Made by a program: the position numbers and the translations under genes | Shown: positions 8,601 to 14,695 of the stretch, piece by piece | How positions within the stretch are numbered: position 1 is the first letter of the stretch | How the letters are laid out: every line of letters starts with the position of its first letter | NCBI RefSeq assembly: GCF_018130765.1 | Contig: NZ_JAFCJZ010000013.1 | Span: forward strand, 62,001 to 126,000 | DNA from: Bradyrhizobium iriomotense | Lineage (GTDB): Bacteria; Pseudomonadota; Alphaproteobacteria; Rhizobiales; Xanthobacteraceae | Length of the DNA stretch: 64,000 nucleotides | Direction: 5' to 3' | Notes under the pieces: model-generated | The model's database searches: none | What the model saw: the letters and a program-made list of their open reading frames with translations, nothing else | Told to the model about the DNA's origin: nothing

Positions 8601-9280
8601 TCGAAGGCGAGCACGCCTTCGAGATCGGCCAGGATCGCGCGTTCGCCGGGATCGACGTTGAGATGCAGACGCGTGGCGCTGCCGTCGGCGCTCGGGCCGG
8701 AGGAGATGCGGAACGGGTAGCGCATACCCGACACCTTGAAACTGCCGTCGCCGCGCACCGAGCCGGCGAGCGAGCGGACGTCGCCGGAGAACGCGATGTC
8801 GGTCAGCTCCAGCGTCGAACGGCTGGCGGCATCGTGCAAGGCGATGCGCCCGGTGAGGTTCACCCGCTCGATGGCGAGCGAGGCGAGGTTGAAGCTGCCG
8901 TTCGCGGTGGACGGCAAATCGACCCGCCCGCGCGCATCGAGGCCGAGATCGACCGCCATGCCGCCCACGGTCAGCTCGGTGGCGCGCCATTCGCCGCGCA
9001 TGAGGGAGCCCAGGCTGAACTCGACGTCGAGCTTGTCGGCGCGCAGCCGGCCGAGATCGTTGTTGCCGCCGAATGTCACCGAGCGCAGCCGCAAGGTCGG
9101 CGCCGGCAGGAGCCGCGCGTCCAGCTCGCCCGCCACCCGCACCGGCACGCCGATGATCCGGCCGGCCTCCGCCTCGAACTGGGGCCTGAACTGGTTCCAG
9201 TCGATGAAGTAAGGCCCGATCAGCGCCGCCAGAAGCGCTAAGATGAAGGCAATCGCCAATCCGAGCAGCGTCGTCTGCAC
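5654..9280 (-). CDS. AsmA family protein
   Basis: 1208 residues from a GTG start (VQTTLLGLAIAF) chosen because GAGGGGAG lies 4 bp before it; the frame is open 17 codons further without such a site. Residues ~3-25 are one N-terminal membrane segment. Then come the AsmA hallmark FIDWNQFRPQFEAEAGRIIG and a very long beta-rich region (~25-1120) as expected for bridge-like lipid transport proteins of the AsmA/VPS13 fold. The C-terminal ~90 residues are a Pro/Ala/Lys-rich disordered tail. It is anchored in the inner membrane and faces the periplasm. Family members support outer-membrane lipid homeostasis. It appears monocistronic, with a promoter at 9372-9399. Confidence 0.88.
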   Translation of the reverse strand: MQTTLLGLAIAFILALLAALIGPYFIDWNQFRPQFEAEAGRIIGVPVRVAGELDARLLPAPTLRLRSVTFGGNNDLGRLRADKLDVEFSLGSLMRGEWRATELTVGGMAVDLGLDARGRVDLPSTANGSFNLASLAIERVNLTGRIALHDAASRSTLELTDIAFSGDVRSLAGSVRGDGSFKVSGMRYPFRISSGPSADGSATRLHLNVDPGERAILADLEGVLAFDNRQPKFDGALTLAVPAAKKPGEAGPTPWKLTAKLKADPAGARFDQIDASVGTDDNALKAGGVGDLRFGASPLLRAVLSARQIDADRLAAKNDSEPLRILPALRAGLAAIPQAPIPAQIEFNSDQIMLGGRPLQNIAAELATDGRSWTFRRLELRAPGMTQLSLNGATPGADSFSGRLNVESSDPDTLVAWLLGRSEINRRSTRPLRLAGDVTIAANHLAVDRLKADIEGGAVEGRIAFVQTGASKGSRIDAELKADRLDLDAAASFVRALAGPQGEWPEEAKLSLDVGRAISAGQELRPFAAKLGYSPASLSLEQLRFGQTSGVTTEASGSFDRTRATGKLALKSSANSLRELTALIEPFAPSVRARLDALPSLPGAARLKLDLSLDKNAEHADRSDARAVLDLDAPQLKANATLAAQTPVAAVNGIDIDKLQSSDFTLESKVSTPQAGALLAMLGLDRVVAAGEGASQFEGKLSGAWRRPLQLNAKLSGGGLDADAQGSVELSDPKASVNLRVRNVNLAPLFGTSTADKSAQSASLSSRLTLSGNRLTFNDLDGSAAGSHLRGRLAVTLDQENSVDGEVGLDTLDLGPALAMAIGAAGRDAGEPLSAGLLGGWRGRIAFQALRGMMPGGIELRPFGGMIRSDGQSLALDGLKGGVGGGEMSASFDARNGANGLALNVRIELSNVDATVLRYRDLALPKGRASVQMALTSQGRSVAALTGALAGNGTVTLESAEISGLNPRAFEIAIRASDGGQVSDDNRLRQLVEPALSAAPIAVASAQIPFTIRDGRLRVGATPLEAKNARAIVSGGYDIPADQADIRASLTPIMTGLSGAPPEIQLFAAGPPDRLSRTVDLAPLSSWLAVRTIDRETRRLDAIERGEPPPATAALPTLVSPETAPEPAPANVPLPGQDPRRAPPKKAAPMPKAPQAAPAAPSPPLTSPPLASQQVAPLPPPIEVRPAPGPPPAKPKPKPPLVLTPQNP

Positions 9281-9371
9281 GGGTCTCCCCTCGGCCAAAC
9301 CGGCACCCGGGCCAAACCTTGACCCCTGCAAACCTTGGCCTTGAGGCTTCAGGCGCGCCGGAACAGCCCCT

Positions 9372-9399
9372 TATATAGAGGGAAGTGTGGCGAAGTCAC
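9372..9399 (-). promoter_or_regulatory. Sigma70-type promoter of the AsmA gene
   Basis: On the minus strand GTGACT (9399-9394) is followed after 16 bp by TATATA (9377-9372). The start point would be near 9365, giving an ~85-nt leader before the GTG at 9280. It is the only strongly TATA-like stretch in this GC-rich gap. Confidence 0.5.
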
Positions 9400-9434
9400 A
9401 GCGACTGTTGCGCGCGGAGGTTAACGCTGCGGCC

Positions 9435-10667
9435 TCACCAGCTGGCCGGGAGCTGCGTCAGGCCGCGCAGCACGAAGGTCGGCCGCCATTTCGGGCTCTC
9501 GACGTCGTCGATGCGCAAATCAGGCAGCCGCCGGAGCAGCGTCGCGATGGCGATCTCAGCCTCGATGCGCGCCAATTGGGCCCCGAGGCAGAAATGGATG
9601 CCGCCGCCGAAGGACAGCGGCTTCACGTTCTGCCTGGTGACGTCGAGCCGGTCGGGGCGATCAGGGTAAACGGCGGGATCGCGGTTGGCCGAGCCGAGCA
9701 GGCAGAGCACGGTCTCGCCCTTGGGGATCTGCTTGCCGCCGAGATCCTCGATGTCCTCCAGCGTGACGCGGCCGGTCATCTGCACCGAGGAATCGTAGCG
9801 CAGGAATTCCTCGATCGCGCCCACCATCAGCTCCGGCCGCGCCTTGAGCAGCGCAAGCTGGTCAGGATTGCGGTGGAGCGCCAACAGACCATTGCCGATC
9901 AGATTGACCGTGGTCTCGTGGCCGGCGCCGAACAGCAGGATGATGTTGGCAGTCAGCTCCTCATTGGTGAGCTTGTTGCCATCCTCCTCGGCCTGCACCA
10001 GCTGCGTGATGAGGTCGTCGCCGGGATTTTTGCGGCGCAGCTCGAACAGCTGCTGGAAATACATCTGCGCCATCATGTTGCCGGCGTTGCCCTTGGCGAT
10101 CTCCTCCGGCGTCAGCGGCACGGGGTCGAGCAGCCGGCCGCCGTCGCGCGAGCTCTTGTAGAAGACCTCGCGATGGTCCTCGGGGATGCCGAGCATGTCG
10201 CAGATGATGGTGACGGGCAGGCGGAAGGCAAAATCCTCGATCAGGTCCATGTGGCCGCGCGCGATCACGGCATCGATGGCCTGGTCGACGATCTCCTGGA
10301 TGCGCGACCGCATGTCCTCGACGCGGCGGGCGGTGAAGGCCTTCACGACCAGGCCGCGCAGGCGAGTATGGTCAGGCGGATCAGACTGCAGCATCCAGTG
10401 GCTCATGCTGCGGAACACCGGCTCGTCCATGATCTTTTCGCTGTAACGGCGCTTGGAGCGCTCGACGAAATCCTTGCCGAAGCGCTTGTCGCGCATCACG
10501 AGGCTGACATCGGCGTGGCGGCTGGCGACGAACTGGCCGAACGGCGTCACATGGATCGGGTCGATCGCGCGCAGGCGGTCGTAATGCGGATAGGGATCGC
10601 GGATGAAGTCCGGCGACAGCGGGTTGAACAGCGGATCGCCGCCTGCGGGTTGCACTTGCTCGTTCAT
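9435..10667 (-). CDS. Cytochrome P450
   Basis: 410 residues, the usual size for a soluble bacterial class I P450. Motifs in order are DPPDHTRLRGLVVKAFT (helix C), the I-helix oxygen-activation motif GAGHETT, the ExxR motif EEFLRY, and the heme loop FGGGIHFCLGAQLAR with the axial Cys. It should hydroxylate an unknown hydrophobic substrate using electrons from a ferredoxin system not encoded nearby. The start MNEQVQPAGGDP is preceded by GAGG; a longer frame to 10757 runs through the operator. It is divergent from a TetR regulator with a perfect inverted repeat between them, so expression is probably induced by a ligand of that repressor. Confidence 0.93.
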   Translation of the reverse strand: MNEQVQPAGGDPLFNPLSPDFIRDPYPHYDRLRAIDPIHVTPFGQFVASRHADVSLVMRDKRFGKDFVERSKRRYSEKIMDEPVFRSMSHWMLQSDPPDHTRLRGLVVKAFTARRVEDMRSRIQEIVDQAIDAVIARGHMDLIEDFAFRLPVTIICDMLGIPEDHREVFYKSSRDGGRLLDPVPLTPEEIAKGNAGNMMAQMYFQQLFELRRKNPGDDLITQLVQAEEDGNKLTNEELTANIILLFGAGHETTVNLIGNGLLALHRNPDQLALLKARPELMVGAIEEFLRYDSSVQMTGRVTLEDIEDLGGKQIPKGETVLCLLGSANRDPAVYPDRPDRLDVTRQNVKPLSFGGGIHFCLGAQLARIEAEIAIATLLRRLPDLRIDDVESPKWRPTFVLRGLTQLPASW

Positions 10668-10754
10668 GGTGACCTCAATCGGTTGCCGCATGACACGCAT
10701 ACGCAAGGCAGCCCCTGCCCGGCGTAACCATCCCCAAAACCGTTGAACTGCTGT

Positions 10755-10782
10755 CAACTCGATACATTATTGTATCGAGTTG
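10755..10782. promoter_or_regulatory. Operator: perfect 12-bp inverted repeat between P450 and tetR
   Basis: CAACTCGATACA and its exact complement TGTATCGAGTTG are separated by TTAT. It lies between the divergent P450 (start 10667) and TetR (start 10805) genes, 23 bp before the tetR start. A site of this size and symmetry fits a TetR dimer pair, so repression of both genes by the neighbouring TetR is likely. Confidence 0.85.
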
Positions 10783-10804
10783 CATTCTGCCCTAAGCTGC
10801 GCCG

Positions 10805-11416
10805 ATGTCAAGGGTGAGAACCAGGCCGACCAGGGACGACACGCGCGACAGACTGTTCGAGGCGGCCGCGCGCGTGTTCGAGGAGGACGGCATCGGCGGC
10901 GCCAGCATCGAGGCGATCGCGGCGGCCGCGGGCTTCACCCGCGGCGCCTTCTATTCCAATTTCAAGAGCAAGGACGAGCTGATCATCGCCATGCTCGAGG
11001 ACCATGTCGAGCAATCGATCCGCCGCAACATGGACATCCTCGCCCAGCACGACAATCTCGATGATTTCATCGCGGCATTGAAGGCGATGGACCGCAGCCG
11101 GCAGGATCCGCTCGGCCGCGCGCCCCTGCTCCACATGGAGATGATCCTCTACGTCGCGCGCGCCGAGAAGCGCCGCCCCGAACTAGCAAAACGCCTGCGC
11201 GCGCGGCGCAAGCTGGTCGCCGACATCGTCGAGGCGACATTGAAGGGCAACGGCAAGAACGACACCGTGAACCCGCCCTGGATGGCCTCCGTCGTGCTCG
11301 CGCTGGAAGACGGGTTCCGCCTGCACCGGCTGATCGATCCCGAGACGACGCCGGCCGACAGCTTTCTGCGTGCAATTACGGATTTGCGGCGCAGGACAGG
11401 ACTTTCGTCGAACTAG
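10805..11416 (+). CDS. TetR/AcrR-family transcriptional regulator
   Basis: 203 residues. The N-terminal helix-turn-helix is canonical (residues ~12-60: TRDRLFEAAARVFEEDGIGGASIEAIAAAAGFTRGAFYSNFKSKDELI). The helical C-terminal ligand domain covers residues ~75-195. It is divergent from a cytochrome P450 and most likely represses it and itself through the inverted repeat at 10755-10782. The ligand is unknown, possibly the P450 substrate. The start ATG lies 22 bp beyond the operator, so the operator overlaps the promoter region. Confidence 0.92.
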   Translation: MSRVRTRPTRDDTRDRLFEAAARVFEEDGIGGASIEAIAAAAGFTRGAFYSNFKSKDELIIAMLEDHVEQSIRRNMDILAQHDNLDDFIAALKAMDRSRQDPLGRAPLLHMEMILYVARAEKRRPELAKRLRARRKLVADIVEATLKGNGKNDTVNPPWMASVVLALEDGFRLHRLIDPETTPADSFLRAITDLRRRTGLSSN

Positions 11417-11505
11417 GGCGTGGCTGCAGATGACACCTCTGTCACGCGCGCCGCCCGGTTTGCGATCAAAAGGACACACTCAACGTCGGGTACCGCATGT
11501 TGTAC

Positions 11506-11518
11506 CAAATTTAATTTG
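11506..11518. promoter_or_regulatory. AT-rich palindrome upstream of the response regulator
   Basis: CAAATT-T-AATTTG is a perfect palindrome with a one-base centre. It is the most AT-rich spot in the 231-bp gap between tetR and the response-regulator gene and may be part of its promoter or a regulator site. Only symmetry supports this. Confidence 0.3.
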
Positions 11519-11647
11519 CACCTCGCGATTTCAGGACGTAACTGCCATTCAAGAGCGACGTGATCCGGCAACGACCGGACGAGAAGGCGCTGCACCAACA
11601 ATCAAGAAAAGCAAGCACTGCGGCTACTTTTCGTTCAGGAGAATTCA

Positions 11648-12283
11648 TTGCCCGGCATCGTCCATGTCGTGGATGACGACGCATCGTACCTATCGGCCAT
11701 CCAACAAGTTCTAGAGGCAAGCGGATACCGCGTCGCCACCTATGCATCGGCGCAACAGTTGCTGGAACAGCAGCCCGACGAAAGCAAGGGCTGCATTCTT
11801 CTGGACGTCAGGATGCCGGGCATGAGCGGGCTCGAGCTGCAGAGCCGCTTGACCGAGCGCGGCTCGACACTGCCCATCATCTTTCTGAGCGCTTATCCTG
11901 ATGTCGGCGTCACCGTGAAGGCGATCAAGGCGGGCGCGGACGACTTCTTCATCAAGCCGGTTGGCGCGGATGATCTCTTAAGCGCTATCGCACGCGCGAT
12001 CGCGCGGCATCGCAACGCGCGCGAACTCGACGGCGAACTGGAAGCGCTTCGGGCCCGGCTTTCGACCCTCACCCCGCGCCAGCGGCAGGTCTTCCAGATC
12101 ATCGTCCAGGGCAAGACGAGCAAGCATGCCGCGCGCGAGCTCGGCAGCACCGAGCGGACCATCAAGGCGCATCGGAGCGCGATCATGGAGAAGCTTCAGG
12201 TTCAATCGGTGGTCGAGCTGGTCAGGATCGCCGAGCGGCTCGGCGTGCTCGGCGCAAAGGACGAGCCGGACACGACTGCATGA
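11648..12283 (+). CDS. FixJ/NarL-type response regulator
   Basis: 211 residues. The receiver domain (1-120) has the acidic pocket DDD at 9-11, the phosphoacceptor Asp53 (LLDVRMPG), the Ser in FLSAYPD and the Lys in FIKPV. A LuxR-type helix-turn-helix covers ~145-200 (LTPRQRQVFQIIVQGKTSKHAARELGSTERTIKAHRSAIMEKL). This is the FixJ/TodT layout. The start is TTG, supported by AGGAG 5 bp upstream; no ATG in frame would keep the receiver whole. The GAF histidine kinase follows in the same direction 290 bp later and is its likely partner. Target genes are unknown. Confidence 0.9.
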   Translation: MPGIVHVVDDDASYLSAIQQVLEASGYRVATYASAQQLLEQQPDESKGCILLDVRMPGMSGLELQSRLTERGSTLPIIFLSAYPDVGVTVKAIKAGADDFFIKPVGADDLLSAIARAIARHRNARELDGELEALRARLSTLTPRQRQVFQIIVQGKTSKHAARELGSTERTIKAHRSAIMEKLQVQSVVELVRIAERLGVLGAKDEPDTTA

Positions 12284-12338
12284 GCATGGCGCGGGGCCGT
12301 TGCTAGAGCGGAGCGGCTTCAGGTTCGAATGCCGCGGA

Positions 12339-12376
12339 CCTGTTCACCTTTCCCGCTTGCGGGAGAGGAACAGGCC
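12339..12376. repeat. Single-palindrome relative of the composite repeat
   Basis: CCTTTCCCGC-TT-GCGGGAGAGG (12348-12369) matches the terminal palindrome of the element at 5496-5614. Flanking CCTGTTC and AACAGG arms extend the hairpin with a small bulge. It lies 65 bp after the response-regulator stop and could also act as a transcript end or barrier before the kinase gene, although there is no T-run. Confidence 0.6.
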
Positions 12377-12573
12377 ACTATTCCGGACAGACCCCGGTTG
12401 GACGCCTGCGAGGTAGAAGCGGACATCAGCCGGCCGACAATCTCTGCCGAAACCGTCGAAAATGTTCTCGGACATCAGCCCGGCCCGGTGACATGCGATT
12501 CAGGCTATCCCGGCCCTTCCTGAATGATGGTTTGGACCGATAAGATACCCTTCTTGACCCTTTGGGGGCGGAT

Positions 12574-14619
12574 ATGGCGCGGCCATCAAGAACGGGCGGC
12601 AAGACGAGCCAGGCGAAGACCCGCAAGGGCCGCAAGACCACCAAGAGCAAGCGCCGCATTGCGCCAGCGGCCAGCCGAGCGAATCGTCGTTCGGTCGCCG
12701 GTCCGAGCAAAGACCTGAAGGAGGCCCGCGAGCAGCAGGCGGCGACGGCCCAAATATTGAAGGTCATCGCAAGTTCGCCTGACGATGCGCAGCCGGTATT
12801 CGAGGCGATTGCGATCAGCGCCAACAGGCTGATTGGCGGTTTCTCTACGTCAGTGTTTCGCTATATCGACGGCATGCAACACCTAGAGGCGTTCACGCCG
12901 ACCAATCCGGTCGCTGACGAAGCGTTGCGAGCTTCGTTCCCGCGGCATCTCACAACGTCTTCGGCGCCCTTCGAGTTGCTGCGTGATGGCAAACCAATGC
13001 AGATTGTCGATACCGAATCCTCGCCAAACATACTGGCCAGGGATTTGGCGCGATTGCGCGGCTTTCGCAGCATGTTGTTCACGCCGTTGATGAGCAATGG
13101 GGTGCCTATCGGCTTGATCACCGTGACGCGAGTCGAGACCGGTTCATTCGCCGACCATCACGTGCAATTGCTACAGACCTTCGCCGACCAGGCGGTGATT
13201 GCGATCGAGAACGCGCGATTGTTCAATGAAACGAGGGAAGCGCTGGAGCGGCAAACCGCGACGTCGGAAGTGCTACAAGTCATATCCAGTTCGCCTGGCG
13301 GACTTGGGCCGGTGTTCGAGGCCATGCTGGAAAATGCCGTGCGCATCTGCCGTGCCAGTTTTGGGACGCTGCTCCTATACGAAGGCGACAGGTTGCGGCG
13401 GGTGGCGCGAATGGCCGCGCAAAACGTGCCGCAATTGTACGCGCCCGACCAGGAAACGCCGCCACACTTCATCGCGCCGTTTGATGGGGCGCCTTCGCTG
13501 GGGCGCCTCGTCGAGACCAAGGCGCTGGTTCACATTGCCGATATCGCCACAGAGCATCCCGACGATCTGATCTACAAGGTCGCCGCAGCCCGCACCGTTC
13601 TGATTGTGCCGATGCTCAAGGAGAGCGAGCTTGTCGGTGGCTTTGCTGTCTACCGCAAGGAAGTGCAAGAGTTCAGCGACAAACAGGTCGAGTTGCTGGA
13701 ACATTTTGCGGCACAAGCGGTGATCGCCATCGAAAACACACGACTGCTCAAGGAGCTGCGGCAGCGAACCGACGATCTCTCGCAATCCCTCGACGACCTC
13801 CGCACCGCACAGGACCGCCTGGTGCAGACCGAAAAGCTTGCCTCGCTCGGCCAGCTCACCGCGGGCATTGCGCACGAGATCAAGAACCCGCTCAACTTCG
13901 TCAATAATTTCGCAGCCCTTTCAGCGGAGTTGACCGAGGAGTTGAACGAGGCCCTCAAGCCCGCCGAACTCGTCGACAAGATCCGCACCGAAGTCGATGA
14001 GCTGACGGCGCTTTTGAAGAGCAACCTCGAAAAGGTCGTGCAGCACGGCAAGCGGGCCGATTCCATCGTCAAGAACATGCTGCTGCACTCACGCGAGGGA
14101 CCGGGCGAGCGCCGCCTCGCCGACATCAATGCCCTCGTCCAGGAGAGTCTTAATCTAGCCTACCATGGCGCGCGCGCAGAGAAGTCCGACTTCAACATCA
14201 CGCTCACGCAGGACCTCGACCCCGACGCGGGCGAAATCGAGGTATATCCGCAGGAGATCACGCGCGCGCTGCTCAACGTGATCTCCAACGGCTTCTATGC
14301 CGCGACCAGGCGCAAGTCCGAGGCGGGAGACGAGACCTTTGAGCCTGTGCTGAGTGCGACCACGAACAACCTTGACGACAAGGTCGAAATTCGCATCCGC
14401 GACAACGGCACCGGGATTCCGGTCGAGGTGAAGGAAAAAATGTTCAATCCCTTCTTTACTACCAAGCCAGCTGGCGAAGGCACGGGGCTCGGTCTGTCGA
14501 TGACCCATGACATCATTGTCAAACAACACGGCGGAACCCTCGATGTCGAGAGCGAGCTGGGTGTGTTTACCGAGCTCATTATCACGCTGCCGCGAACCTC
14601 TTTGGCCCATCGCGACTGA
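12574..14619 (+). CDS. Soluble GAF-GAF sensor histidine kinase
   Basis: 681 residues with no membrane segment. Residues ~1-45 are very rich in Lys and Arg (KTRKGRKTTKSKRR), followed by a linker helix and two GAF domains (~60-200 and ~220-390), each ended by the same phrase FADQAVIAIEN / FAAQAVIAIEN. A coiled coil leads to the dimerisation domain with His434 (GIAHEIKNPLNF), then HATPase_c motifs N (NVISNGFYAA), G1 (RDNGTGIP), F (FNPFFTTK) and G2 (GEGTGLGLSM). It autophosphorylates His434 in response to an unknown small ligand and probably passes phosphate to the upstream regulator. ATG at 12574 is preferred because GGGGG lies before it. Confidence 0.9.
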   Translation: MARPSRTGGKTSQAKTRKGRKTTKSKRRIAPAASRANRRSVAGPSKDLKEAREQQAATAQILKVIASSPDDAQPVFEAIAISANRLIGGFSTSVFRYIDGMQHLEAFTPTNPVADEALRASFPRHLTTSSAPFELLRDGKPMQIVDTESSPNILARDLARLRGFRSMLFTPLMSNGVPIGLITVTRVETGSFADHHVQLLQTFADQAVIAIENARLFNETREALERQTATSEVLQVISSSPGGLGPVFEAMLENAVRICRASFGTLLLYEGDRLRRVARMAAQNVPQLYAPDQETPPHFIAPFDGAPSLGRLVETKALVHIADIATEHPDDLIYKVAAARTVLIVPMLKESELVGGFAVYRKEVQEFSDKQVELLEHFAAQAVIAIENTRLLKELRQRTDDLSQSLDDLRTAQDRLVQTEKLASLGQLTAGIAHEIKNPLNFVNNFAALSAELTEELNEALKPAELVDKIRTEVDELTALLKSNLEKVVQHGKRADSIVKNMLLHSREGPGERRLADINALVQESLNLAYHGARAEKSDFNITLTQDLDPDAGEIEVYPQEITRALLNVISNGFYAATRRKSEAGDETFEPVLSATTNNLDDKVEIRIRDNGTGIPVEVKEKMFNPFFTTKPAGEGTGLGLSMTHDIIVKQHGGTLDVESELGVFTELIITLPRTSLAHRD

Positions 14620-14695
14620 CTGCGCTGCCGCACGAACTTGGTCGCTATAGGAGCAAAGCGGACGTAGTCATCCGCCGGGTTGTTAGGTACACGGC

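Noticed and set aside
12320..12345. A T-loop-like GGTTCGAAT suggesting a tRNA
   Set aside because: No acceptor stem, anticodon arm or CCA end can be built around it.
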